A stretch of 64,000 nucleotides of DNA from Corallococcus sp. NCRR (GTDB lineage: Bacteria > Myxococcota > Myxococcia > Myxococcales > Myxococcaceae): assembly GCF_026965535.1 (NCBI RefSeq), contig NZ_CP114039.1:248001-312000 (forward strand), in the 5' to 3' direction. Made by a program: the position numbers and the translations under genes. Numbering within the stretch: position 1 is the stretch's first letter; each line of letters begins with the position of its first letter. Under the pieces are notes generated by a model. The model saw nothing but the letters and a program-made list of their open reading frames with translations, searched no databases and was not told where the DNA came from. This document shows positions 52,246 to 60,866 of this stretch, in pieces.

Positions 52246-54800
52246 ATCCCCCGACAGCCTTCCGACGTGGGGCGCTCCTCGCGCTGTGTCTTTGCGCGAC
52301 CGAGGCCCTGGCGGACGCGCGCCTCGAAGCGCGCCGCCACTTCCGCAATGGCATGAGCCTCATCGAGCAGAAGAACTTCGATGAAGGCATCGCCGAGTTG
52401 GAAGCGGCCTATGCCATCAAGCCGCACCCCAGCGTCCTCTACAACATCGCCCGGGCGTACCAGGACGCGGGCCGGCTGGACGAAGCGCTGGACGCCTACA
52501 AGCGCTACCTCGCCTCCAACCCGCCGGACGCCGCCAACGTGCAGGCCCAGGTGACGCGCCTGGAGTCCACGCAGAAGGCGGCCCAGGCGGAGGCGCCCGC
52601 CCCCGGCACCGAGACCGGCACGACGGGCACCACCGGCCTGCCCATGCCGCCGCCGCCCGCCACGAGCATCCAGGCCCAGCAGCAGATGGCCTCGCTCATG
52701 GAGCGGCTGGAGAAGGCCGTCGCCCGCGCGGAGTCCATGTCCGCCCAGCCCCAGGGCGCGCAGCAGCCCGCGGCCACGCCCGGCCCCACCACCGTCAGCT
52801 CCAGCGGCAGCGCCGAGTCCGGCGACACCTCCGGCGACCAGGGCCTGGTGCCGTATGAAGAGCGCGTCGTGACGGCGAGCCGCCGCGCCCAGTCCTCGCT
52901 GGAGGCGCCCAACGCCACCACCGTCATCACCGCGGAGGACATCCGCCTGTCGGGCGCCACCACGCTGCCGGAGCTGCTGCGCCGCGTGCCCGGCGCGGAC
53001 GTGATGGCCATGGGCGTGGGCAGCGCCAACGTCAGCCTGCGCGGCTTCAACCAGCGCCTGGCCAACAAGGTGCTGGTGCTGGTGGACGGCCGCACGGAGT
53101 ACCAGGACTTCCTCGGCCTCACGGTGTGGGCGGGGCTGCCCATCGGCCTGGAGGAAATCGACCGCATCGAGGTCATCCGCGGTCCGGGCAGCGCGCTGTA
53201 CGGCGCCAACGCGATGCTGGGCGTCATCAACATCATCACCCAGGCCCCCGGCACCGGCCGCCGCGCGCGCTTCGGCGCCATGGCGGGCGGCGGCAACACC
53301 GTGCAGGGCTCCTTCGTCAGCCACGGCCAGAACGGGGGCCTGCGCTACCGCGCGTCCGCCGCCTACCAGCAGCAGGACAAGTGGAGCCGCGATTACGAGT
53401 CCGGCCGTCCGGACTTCGCGCTTCAGGGGCCCGCGGATCCGGACCTGGGGCAGCGCGGGGCCCGCGCCAACCTGTCCACCGTCTACACGTTCCAGGAGGG
53501 CCAGGCGATTGGCGTCTCCGGCGGCGTGCACCGCTACCTGACGGAGATCTACCCGCTGGGCCTCTTGCGCAACTACTACATCGACGGCCTGGGCGCGTAC
53601 GCCAAGGCGGACGTGGAGTTGGGCGCGGTGAAGCTCAAGGCGTTCTGGAACCACCTGTCCGGCGACGCGGGCCCCCAGTACGAGGCCATCGGCCAGCGCT
53701 CGCTGGGCATCCAGGTCGCCTCCAACGTCTTCAACGGTGAAGCGCTGTACGCGCGCGGCTTCGAACTGGCCGGTGAGCACCAGGTGAACATCGGCGTGGA
53801 GGGCCGCCTGAAGCGCGTGGCCTTCACGTACCTGGACGACCTGCGCGAGGAGTTCCACGCCGCGGCCTTCGTCCAGGACGACTGGCGCATCGTGCAGCCG
53901 TTGCGGCTCATCGTCAGCTACCGCGTGGACCGCCACCCGCTGCTCGACAAGGGCAACCCGGGCATCGCGCAGTCGCCGCGTCTGTCCGCGGTGTTCCAGC
54001 CCATTGAAGGGCACGCCTTCCGCGCGTCCGTGGCCACCGCCTTCCGCGAGCCCACGTTCCTGGAGAGCTACACCCGGCTGCCCGTGCCCGTGCCGGGCGT
54101 CAACGGCGTGAGCCTGCTGACCACCGGCAACCGGACGCTGCGCCCCGAGCGCCTCAACGCGCTGGAGCTGGGCTGGCGCGGTGAGTCCCCGCGCCTGGGT
54201 CTGGACTGGGACGTGGCCCTCTACCAGAACACGGTGAAGGACCTCATCGCCCTGTCACCCGTGCAGTCGCTGCCCGCCGGTGAGTCCTTCGACAGCGGCA
54301 CCGGCAGCTACCTGCTGGGCCGCTCCATGTTCACCAACGAGGCCGCCATCTACACCGCGCGCGGCGTGGAGGCGGGCATCAACGTGTCCCCCATCGACGG
54401 CCTGGGCGTGAAGGCGAGCGCGGCGTACCAGCACATCAGCTCCGACCTGCCGGACGAGGGCCAGTGCGGCACGTGCAGCCAGACGCCGGCCTTCCGGCTC
54501 TTCGGCGGCGTCACCTACCGCACGCGCACGGACCTGGAGTTCGGCATCGAAGCGGCGTTCACCACCTCCACCACCTGGGTGGAGCGCGAGCCCTCCGCGT
54601 CCGACCCGACGCGCGTGGACCTCATCGCCAACAACCTCCCCGCGTACACCGTCGTCAACGCCCGCGTGGGCTACACCGTGGTGAAGGACTTCGTCTCCGT
54701 GGCGCTGCAGGGCAGCCAGCTCGGTGGCGGCCACGCGGAGCACCCCTTCGGCAACCGCATCGAGCGGCGCGTGTTCGCCAACCTCACGGTGACCCCATGA
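52242..54800 (+). CDS. TPR-TonB-dependent receptor fusion
   Basis: An 852-residue outer-membrane protein. The signal peptide is followed by two TPR repeats (about 28-100, RHFRNGMSLIEQKNFDEGIA and YNIARAYQDAGRLDEALDAY). A coiled-coil/Pro linker (about 105-200) leads to the plug domain (about 205-325): EERVVTASRRAQSSLEAPNA, VLVLVDGRTEYQD and IEVIRGPGSALYGANAMLGV. The rest is a 22-strand-type barrel. TPR fused ahead of a TonB receptor is unusual and suggests a periplasmic partner. The substrate is unknown. GTG 52242 overlaps the kinase stop, and the stop overlaps the lipoprotein start (ATGA). Confidence 0.9.
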   Translation: MNPPTAFRRGALLALCLCATEALADARLEARRHFRNGMSLIEQKNFDEGIAELEAAYAIKPHPSVLYNIARAYQDAGRLDEALDAYKRYLASNPPDAANVQAQVTRLESTQKAAQAEAPAPGTETGTTGTTGLPMPPPPATSIQAQQQMASLMERLEKAVARAESMSAQPQGAQQPAATPGPTTVSSSGSAESGDTSGDQGLVPYEERVVTASRRAQSSLEAPNATTVITAEDIRLSGATTLPELLRRVPGADVMAMGVGSANVSLRGFNQRLANKVLVLVDGRTEYQDFLGLTVWAGLPIGLEEIDRIEVIRGPGSALYGANAMLGVINIITQAPGTGRRARFGAMAGGGNTVQGSFVSHGQNGGLRYRASAAYQQQDKWSRDYESGRPDFALQGPADPDLGQRGARANLSTVYTFQEGQAIGVSGGVHRYLTEIYPLGLLRNYYIDGLGAYAKADVELGAVKLKAFWNHLSGDAGPQYEAIGQRSLGIQVASNVFNGEALYARGFELAGEHQVNIGVEGRLKRVAFTYLDDLREEFHAAAFVQDDWRIVQPLRLIVSYRVDRHPLLDKGNPGIAQSPRLSAVFQPIEGHAFRASVATAFREPTFLESYTRLPVPVPGVNGVSLLTTGNRTLRPERLNALELGWRGESPRLGLDWDVALYQNTVKDLIALSPVQSLPAGESFDSGTGSYLLGRSMFTNEAAIYTARGVEAGINVSPIDGLGVKASAAYQHISSDLPDEGQCGTCSQTPAFRLFGGVTYRTRTDLEFGIEAAFTTSTTWVEREPSASDPTRVDLIANNLPAYTVVNARVGYTVVKDFVSVALQGSQLGGGHAEHPFGNRIERRVFANLTVTP

Positions 54801-55969
54801 AGCGCGCCCTTCCCTTCCTCGCGTTCACGCTCGCGTCGCTCCTGTCGGGCGGCTGTGATGCCCCGGACGTGGTGCCCACGGCGGACGGCCGCCAGCACAC
54901 GCGCTCGGCCCGCATCGAGGGCAACCTGGTGGTGCAGTCGCGCGCCCGCGGCAACGCCATCGTGTTCCTCTACGACGCGGCCAACCCGCCGCCGCCCGCG
55001 GGCTCCGGCCGCCCGCTGGCCTTCACCGTCATCACCGCGGCGGAGCTGTTCGGCGCGTCCCTGGGGGACAACTCCACGGGCCCGTTCACCGCGCCGTTCT
55101 CGCTGAGCCTCGTGGAGCCGGGCCGCTATCTCCTGCGCGGCTTCATCGACGCGGACACCTGCCGCAGCGGCACGCAGCCCTGCCACGTGTCTGACTTCAA
55201 CCCCTGGTACGGCGTCACCTCCGAGCCCAACGCGGGCGACGTGGGCGGCGGCGCGGTGGACCCCGCCACCAGCGCCACGCGCATCCTGGAAATCACCACG
55301 GACGCGGACGGCTGGCCCCAGCCGCTCACCGGCGTCTCCGTGTCCTTCGCGGACTCGGCCACCGTGCCCTTCGACCGGCCGGCGTTCCAGACCGCGGACG
55401 CGCGCGAGTTCAACACCGCGACCACGCCCCTGAAGACGCTCACGCTCACGCCGCAGACGCTCACCGGCGCGGTGGACCAGCGTCCTCCGGGCTTCTGGGT
55501 GCAGCTGGGGGACGCCAACAAGGACGGCATCCCGGACGACGCCAACGCGGACGGCAAGCCGGACGTCGTCTGGCCGCGCGTCATCGTGCGCAAGCTGGCG
55601 GAGGGCGTGACGGGCTACGCGGACGACACCGACCACAACCGCGACGGCCAGCCGGACGCGGTGGTGCTGGCGGCCGGGCTGGTGCCCGACCCGCTGCTCG
55701 CCGCGCTGCTCGATGAACAGGGGAAGCCCCGCCCGCAGCCCGTCTTCGTTCCGCAGCTGGTGGTGGCCATCCGCGCCCAGGCGCTGGACGCGCGCGACCC
55801 CGCCGCGCCCACGCCGCTCACGGCCGTGCCCCCGGGCCGCTACAGCGTCATCCTGCTGCAGTCCACGGGGCAGACGTGGCGGCTGCCCAACGAGCTGGAC
55901 CCGGCGCTCGCGGAGGCCGTGGGGCTGCCGGGCGTGCAGTCCCAGGCCTTCGTGCTGGAGGTCCGCTGA
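54797..55969 (+). CDS. Lipoprotein with calcium-binding-like Asp repeats
   Basis: A 390-residue lipoprotein. The signal is MKRALPFLAFTLASLLSGGC, with lipobox Cys20. I do not recognise the family. Two Asp-rich loops, DANKDGIPDDANADGKPD and DDTDHNRDGQPD (about 240-300), resemble thrombospondin-type-3/dockerin calcium loops. Two cysteines in TCRSGTQPCHV may form a disulfide. It is translationally coupled to the TonB receptor by ATGA, so it is likely a surface or periplasmic partner of that receptor, much as SusD-type lipoproteins pair with SusC, though it shows no SusD similarity. Confidence 0.82.
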   Translation: MKRALPFLAFTLASLLSGGCDAPDVVPTADGRQHTRSARIEGNLVVQSRARGNAIVFLYDAANPPPPAGSGRPLAFTVITAAELFGASLGDNSTGPFTAPFSLSLVEPGRYLLRGFIDADTCRSGTQPCHVSDFNPWYGVTSEPNAGDVGGGAVDPATSATRILEITTDADGWPQPLTGVSVSFADSATVPFDRPAFQTADAREFNTATTPLKTLTLTPQTLTGAVDQRPPGFWVQLGDANKDGIPDDANADGKPDVVWPRVIVRKLAEGVTGYADDTDHNRDGQPDAVVLAAGLVPDPLLAALLDEQGKPRPQPVFVPQLVVAIRAQALDARDPAAPTPLTAVPPGRYSVILLQSTGQTWRLPNELDPALAEAVGLPGVQSQAFVLEVR

Positions 55970-56002
55970 GGTCGTTTTCGCCCTCCCCCCATCGCGGTGC
56001 GT

Positions 56003-56032
56003 GGCCCTGGGTTGCTTTGACTTCGCAGGGCC
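56003..56032 (+). terminator. Candidate terminator of the kinase-TonB-lipoprotein operon
   Basis: GGCCCTG (56003-56009) pairs with CAGGGCC (56026-56032), loop 16 nt, about 30 nt after the lipoprotein stop. There is only a short pyrimidine tail. Confidence 0.45.
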
Positions 56033-56090
56033 CTTCCGCGACCATGGGCGGAGCCGCTGGAGGCGTTTCCTCCCCGAGGTTTTGATTCCG

Positions 56091-56573
56091 ATGAAGGCCG
56101 GTCCTCTCTCCGTCCCCGAAAACGCGCCCGCCCGTCCCACGGGGAGCACGCCCACGGTCCGTCCGGCCGGGGGGACCGGTCCGCAGCGCGTGTTGCTGGT
56201 GGACGACAGCCGCTCCATCCGCACGCTGCTGAAGATCTACCTCATGGCCCGCAGCTTCGAGTTCCTGGAGGCGGAGTCCGCCGAGGAGGGCCTCAAGGTC
56301 GCCGAGGCGGAGCACGTGGACCTCATCCTCACCGACTTCCACATGGACGGGATGAACGGCGCGGACTTCGCCGGGCAGATCCGCGCCAGCAGCAACGCCA
56401 GGCTGTCCAAGGTCCCCATCCTGATGATGACGGGCGACCCGAACGTGGCGGAGGTCCGCGCGCTGGGTCAGAAGGCCGGCATCAGCGCCTTCGTGCGCAA
56501 GCCGGTGAGCTGCGCGCAGTTGATGACGCTGGTGGACACCATCCTCCCGCTGCCCCGCGCCGCCGCGAAGTAG
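56091..56573 (+). CDS. Response regulator with a 30-residue N-terminal extension
   Basis: A 160-residue protein from ATG 56091 (GAGGT at 56076-56080). The first 30 residues are Pro/Gly-rich (ENAPARPTGSTPTVRPAGG). The receiver follows with LLVDDSRSIRTLLKIYLM, phospho-acceptor Asp in LILTDFHMDGMNG, Thr in ILMMTGDP and Lys in FVRKPVS. It resembles the first gene of the chemosensory operon (38106-38483) more than generic CheYs, so the two may be paralogues. No kinase adjoins. It is convergent with msrQ, 6 bp between stops. Confidence 0.88.
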   Translation: MKAGPLSVPENAPARPTGSTPTVRPAGGTGPQRVLLVDDSRSIRTLLKIYLMARSFEFLEAESAEEGLKVAEAEHVDLILTDFHMDGMNGADFAGQIRASSNARLSKVPILMMTGDPNVAEVRALGQKAGISAFVRKPVSCAQLMTLVDTILPLPRAAAK

Positions 56574-56579
56574 TCCGCT

Positions 56580-57197
56580 TCAGGCCGGGCGCTCCCGCGC
56601 GAGCGCCCGCCGCTTTCGCAGCGCCTCGCCCACCCGCACCGCGAAGAGCAGCGCCAGGACGGCCCCGTAGAGCACAGGCTCCGTGACGTCCTTCTTCACC
56701 CGCCACACGAAGTGCACCACGCCCAGCACCGCGGCCACGTAGGCCAGCCGGTGCAGGCGCTGCCACTTGGGGAAGCCCAGCCTCCGCACCCACGTGTTGG
56801 TGGACGTGACGGCCAGCGGCACCAGCAGCATCAGCGCGGTGAAGCCCACGGTGATGAAGGGCCGCGTGAAGACGTCCTTCCCCATGGCGCGCACGTCCAG
56901 GCCCTGATCCAACACGGCGTAGGTGAGGAAGTGCGCCGCCGCGTAGGTGAAGGCCAGGAGGCCCAGCGTGCGGCGGATGCGCGCGGGCCACGTCCAGCCC
57001 GTCACCAGCCGCACCGGCGTGCACGCCAGGGAGCCCACCAGCACCGCCAGCGCGAAGAGGCCCGTCTGGTTGAGGGCGAACTCGATGCCGTTGGCCCCCA
57101 GCTGTCCCTGCGCCCCCTGCATCGCGAGGAGCAGCAGCGGAGAGAGCCCTCCGACGGCGATGGCGGGGTTCAGCCAGGGGAGCTTGGAGGAGGCCAT
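56580..57197 (-). CDS. msrQ: MsrQ, haem b membrane subunit of the methionine sulfoxide reductase system
   Basis: A 205-residue membrane protein of the ferric-reductase-like family with about six helices. Haem-ligand histidines are visible in YAAAHFLTYAVLD and WQRLHRLAYVAAVLGVVHFVW. It passes electrons from the quinone pool to periplasmic MsrP. The start is ATG 57197, 3 bp after the msrP stop, so the pair is one operon. Length is normal for the family. Confidence 0.93.
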   Translation of the reverse strand: MASSKLPWLNPAIAVGGLSPLLLLAMQGAQGQLGANGIEFALNQTGLFALAVLVGSLACTPVRLVTGWTWPARIRRTLGLLAFTYAAAHFLTYAVLDQGLDVRAMGKDVFTRPFITVGFTALMLLVPLAVTSTNTWVRRLGFPKWQRLHRLAYVAAVLGVVHFVWRVKKDVTEPVLYGAVLALLFAVRVGEALRKRRALARERPA

Positions 57198-57200
57198 GGT

Positions 57201-58190
57201 TCAGAAGTCCCGCTTCAGGTCCATGCCGCGGTAGAGGCCGGCCACGGCGTCCGCGTAACCGTTGAAGGGCAGCGTGGGCCGGCGCGACGTCTCACCGATG
57301 CGGCGCTCCGTGGCCTGGCTCCAGCGCGGGTGGTCCACCGCCGGGTTCACGTTGGCGTAGAAGCCGTATTCGCGCCGGTTGGCGATGTTCCACGTCGTGG
57401 GCGGCTGCTCGCGCGTGAGCGTGATGCGGACAATGGATTTGATGCCCTTGAAGCCGTACTTCCACGGCACCACCAGCCGCAGCGGGGCGCCGTTCTGCGC
57501 GGGCAATTGCTTGCCGTACAGGCCCGTGGCCAGCAGCGTCAGCGGGTGCATGGCTTCATCCATGCGCAGGCCCTCCACGTAGGGCCAGTTCAGCACCGGG
57601 CTCTTCTGGCCGGGCAGCTGCTCCGGGTCCTCCAGCGTGGTGAAGGACACGTACTTCGCGAAGGACGTGGGCTGCACGCGGTCCAAGAGCTTGCCCAGGG
57701 GCAGGCCCAGCCACGGAATCACCATGGACCAGGCCTCCACGCACCGCATCCGGTAGACGCGCTCCTCCAGCGGGAAGGCGGAGATGAGCTGATCCACGTC
57801 CACGGTCCACGGCTTGTGCACCTCCCCGTCGATGACGACCGTCCACGGCCGCGTCTTCAGCAGGTGCGCGCGGCGGGCCGGGTCGTTCTTGTCCAGGCCC
57901 AGCTCGTAGAAGTTGTTGTAGGTGGTGACGTCCTCGTAGGGCGTGCGCGGCTCGTCCGTGCTGAAGAGGCCCTGCGCGGGCGCCACCGGCTGGTCCACCG
58001 TGCCCGCGTCCGGCACGAAGCCGTCCATGGGCCGGGTGCGCTTCATGCCCAGCAGGTACAGCCCTCCGCCCACCACCGCGGCGGTGCCCGCGAACAGGCC
58101 CGCGTTCTTGAGGAACTCGCGGCGGCGCAGGTAGAGCTTCTCGGGCGTGACTTCGGAGCCAGGGGGCTCGGGAGGGAGCTTGTCGCGCAT
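57201..58190 (-). CDS. msrP: MsrP, periplasmic molybdopterin protein-methionine-sulfoxide reductase
   Basis: A 329-residue sulfite-oxidase-fold enzyme. The Tat signal [20 protein letters not shown] (about 22-41) explains export of a folded molybdenum protein. The Mo-ligand Cys is in [15 protein letters not shown]. It repairs oxidised methionine in envelope proteins, with electrons from MsrQ. The gene order msrP-msrQ is conserved across proteobacteria. Upstream, 34 bp away, is the crtW-like gene on the same strand. Confidence 0.94.
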   Translation of the reverse strand: MRDKLPPEPPGSEVTPEKLYLRRREFLKNAGLFAGTAAVVGGGLYLLGMKRTRPMDGFVPDAGTVDQPVAPAQGLFSTDEPRTPYEDVTTYNNFYELGLDKNDPARRAHLLKTRPWTVVIDGEVHKPWTVDVDQLISAFPLEERVYRMRCVEAWSMVIPWLGLPLGKLLDRVQPTSFAKYVSFTTLEDPEQLPGQKSPVLNWPYVEGLRMDEAMHPLTLLATGLYGKQLPAQNGAPLRLVVPWKYGFKGIKSIVRITLTREQPPTTWNIANRREYGFYANVNPAVDHPRWSQATERRIGETSRRPTLPFNGYADAVAGLYRGMDLKRDF

Positions 58191-58224
58191 GACTCCCTCT
58201 ATAACGCCCCAGCGCCTTTTCCGG

Positions 58225-58950
58225 TTACCGCCGGGCGTCCTTCACCCGCCACAGCCGCCACCAGGGCGTGCCGGGGGACTGATGGTGCTCCCAGTGGTAG
58301 CCGAAGAAGAAGCACGACAGCAGGGCCCACAGGTGGTTGCGCGGCAGGGAGCGCGCGTGGTGCGGCGCCATGCCCTCCGCCTCCGGGCGCCGGTGCGGCA
58401 GGTACGTGCCGAAGTAGAACAGCTGCACGGTGGCCAGCACCGACGGCAGCACCCAGAAGGCCAGGATGCGCGCCTGGGGGACGCCCAGCCACAGCAGCAC
58501 GTTGAACTTCAGCGCCATGACCGCGATCTGCGGCCACGTGGTGTAGCGGACCATGAAGGCCCCGAACCACGGCCAGAACGACAGGCCCCGCGCCGCGAAG
58601 TCCGGGTCGTGCTCACCGGTGGGGTCCGCGTGGTGCGCGCGGTGGTTCACCACCAGCCGGCGGTAGGACAGCCCCGCGAAGAGGAAGCAGGCCAGCCCCC
58701 CCACCGCGGCGTTCACCCGGCGGTCCAGGGACACCGTCCCATGCATGGCGTCATGCCCGGTGATGAAGAGGCCGGTGGACAGCCACATCTGCAGCAGGAC
58801 ATGCAGCCAGGGGAGCGGCGAGGCCCACGGCAGCCCGGGCCCCGCCAGCATCCACGCCAGGTGCCCGCCCCACGCGCCCACCACCGCGAGCGCGAGCACG
58901 ACGCCCCATGGGTCGGGAGGGGCGGCACGGATGGAGGGCTCGGGCGCCAT
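58225..58950 (-). CDS. CrtW-type beta-carotene ketolase-like membrane di-iron enzyme
   Basis: A 241-residue protein from ATG 58950 (AAGGA close upstream); ATG 58968 or a start at 58986 are alternatives. It would be labelled a fatty-acid desaturase by family, but the histidine boxes and their spacing match CrtW ketolases: [43 protein letters not shown] and [18 protein letters not shown]. CrtW adds a 4-keto group to beta-ionone-type rings. Myxobacterial carotenoids of the myxobactone type carry such a keto group, so that role fits. It stands apart from any other carotenoid gene and sits before msrPQ (oxidative-stress repair). Confidence 0.82.
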   Translation of the reverse strand: MAPEPSIRAAPPDPWGVVLALAVVGAWGGHLAWMLAGPGLPWASPLPWLHVLLQMWLSTGLFITGHDAMHGTVSLDRRVNAAVGGLACFLFAGLSYRRLVVNHRAHHADPTGEHDPDFAARGLSFWPWFGAFMVRYTTWPQIAVMALKFNVLLWLGVPQARILAFWVLPSVLATVQLFYFGTYLPHRRPEAEGMAPHHARSLPRNHLWALLSCFFFGYHWEHHQSPGTPWWRLWRVKDARR

Positions 58951-59027
58951 GGCTTCCTTACTGGCCATGCCCCGCCCCCCGCGCACGAAGAAACGCGCGC
59001 GGGAGGGGCGGAAGCGCGGCCGGGACG

Positions 59028-60734
59028 CTACTTCGCGGCGGGGGCACCGAAGTCCTTCACCAGCGAGTCGGCGGTGACGTAGCGCGGCTCGATGTCCACC
59101 GGCACGTTCTTCAGCCGCTCCAGCACCTTCTGCACGGAGGGGCGCACCACGCCCTGCTTCGCGAGCAGCGCCTCCGCGGCGGCGCGGTCACCCTGGGCCT
59201 GGAGCGTCATGAGCTGGTTCGTCAGCGACGTGACGGCGGCATGCATCTTGTCCGGCACGACTTCGAACGTGTCGTCCGCGTTCACCTTCACCGCGCCGGT
59301 GTCCAGGAAGTGGTTGAGCTGGAGCGCGATGCCCTTGCCGTGCGCCTCGTCGATGCCGAAGCGGATGGAGCGGAACGCGGACGCGAGGAACGTCGTGTAC
59401 ATGGTCCGCTGCAGGTCCTTGTCCAGCGTGCCCTTGTCCACCAGCCGCTGGAGCGCCCACAGGCCGGAGATGTCCGCCTTGGCCTCTTCAATCGCGCTGG
59501 AGGCCGCCTGCAGCGCCTGACGCACCGTCGTCTGCTTCCCGGCCACGGTGACGTTGTGGGGCCCCAGGCCGTGCATCAGCTCGTGCATGAGGATGTGCGT
59601 GAAGAAGGCGTCGAAGGACACGTCCTTGCGGTCCTTCGCGGGCAGCGCCACCTTCGCGATGGGCACCAGCACCCGCTGGAACTTGGCCTCCTGGATGTTC
59701 TTGAGCATCACGCGCTTGGTGCCCTTCTCCGCCGCCACGCGCTCGTCGTTGGGCAGGTTGAAGGCCGCCGTCTGCACGCCCCGGTTGCCGTCACCGGACG
59801 AATAGATGCTGTTGATGACGCGGATGGGGGCCAGGGCGCCCAGCTTCGGGTTGCGCAGACCCTGGTCAATCGGGAGGTTGTTCTCCAGCTCCTGGAGCTC
59901 CGCGCTGAACTTCGCCAGCTTCTGCGTCTCCGCGTCGTCGCGCACGCCGATGAAGGCCTCGAACGCGGCCTTGTAGTTGAACCAGCCGTCCTCGTAGACC
60001 TCATAGGGCCCGATGGTGGGCTCCACGCTCGCGTCCAGCTCCATCCACGCGACCTCGCTCGCGTAGTAGTCGTTGGACAGGAACGCCGCCGCGCGCGCCT
60101 CCAGGAAGCGCTTCAGCGTGGGCTGCTGGGTGAGCGCCGCGGCCTCACGCAAGAGCTGCGCGGCCATGCCCAGCTCGCCCTGGTACTCGACGCTGTAGGG
60201 CACGCTCACGAACTTGCCGTCCGGCCCCTTGCGCAGCGTGGTGAAGAAGCCCGTGGCCGCGTGCTGCTGCGCCTCCGGCAGGCTCTTCACCCACGCCTCC
60301 ACCTCCGCCTTGGTGGCGCCGGCGGGGTAGAAGTTCCCCTCGTCCGGCTTGGCCGGTACGCCAGGGATGAACGGCTTCGCCTCGTCCAGGCGCGACCAGG
60401 GGCCCTTGTTGAGCAGGAACGCGTGCAGCCGCTCCTTGCCCAGGGGCGTGGTGTCCTTCACCAGGTCCAGCAGCAGGGTCTGGTTGCCCGCCCACGCCTG
60501 GCTCAGGAAGAGGGGGTCCATGATGCGGGCGGCCTGGAGGATCTTGGCCAGGGCGCGCTTCTCCGCGTCCGGCAGCTTGGACACGTCCACCTTGACGTCC
60601 ACGGGGGCGAAGCGCGCGGTCATCCGCTTCAGCGTCGGGGCGTCCGGCAGGCGGGCGGGGGCTTCCTGGGCGGGGGCGGCGCCCGACAGGAGCAGCGCGC
60701 CGAGCAGGGGCAGCAGGGTTCTGGACTTGGGCAT
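59028..60734 (-). CDS. M49 (dipeptidyl-peptidase III-like) zinc metallopeptidase, secreted
   Basis: A 568-residue protein from ATG 60734 (AGGGAAGGGGG just upstream). The signal peptide is MPKSRTLLPLLGALLLSGAAPAQ. The zinc site is ILMHELMHGLGPHN (HExxH form rather than the HExxxH of eukaryotic DPP III) with the second motif SAIEEAKADISGLW supplying the Glu ligand. SNDYYASEVAWMELDA resembles the bacterial DPP III/NUDIX-associated branch. It is probably a periplasmic or secreted peptidase acting on peptides. It is divergent from htpG (132-bp gap). Confidence 0.85.
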   Translation of the reverse strand: MPKSRTLLPLLGALLLSGAAPAQEAPARLPDAPTLKRMTARFAPVDVKVDVSKLPDAEKRALAKILQAARIMDPLFLSQAWAGNQTLLLDLVKDTTPLGKERLHAFLLNKGPWSRLDEAKPFIPGVPAKPDEGNFYPAGATKAEVEAWVKSLPEAQQHAATGFFTTLRKGPDGKFVSVPYSVEYQGELGMAAQLLREAAALTQQPTLKRFLEARAAAFLSNDYYASEVAWMELDASVEPTIGPYEVYEDGWFNYKAAFEAFIGVRDDAETQKLAKFSAELQELENNLPIDQGLRNPKLGALAPIRVINSIYSSGDGNRGVQTAAFNLPNDERVAAEKGTKRVMLKNIQEAKFQRVLVPIAKVALPAKDRKDVSFDAFFTHILMHELMHGLGPHNVTVAGKQTTVRQALQAASSAIEEAKADISGLWALQRLVDKGTLDKDLQRTMYTTFLASAFRSIRFGIDEAHGKGIALQLNHFLDTGAVKVNADDTFEVVPDKMHAAVTSLTNQLMTLQAQGDRAAAEALLAKQGVVRPSVQKVLERLKNVPVDIEPRYVTADSLVKDFGAPAAK

Positions 60735-60866
60735 GCCCCCTTCCCTACCCCAACCCGCCCCCTCCTCCCAGCGACGGATGTGGGTGGATTCCCTCTTCTC
60801 GACAAGTCCGCCGGCATGGTTATGGGGAAGGGCATTGGCGCGTTCCGTCAGCGCCCGGAGGCCTTC

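Noticed and set aside
58908-60866. Long open frame running into htpG from far upstream on the plus strand
   Set aside because: It lies antisense to the M49 peptidase gene, has Arg/Val/Leu-rich shadow composition, and htpG has its own ATG with a good SD at 60867.
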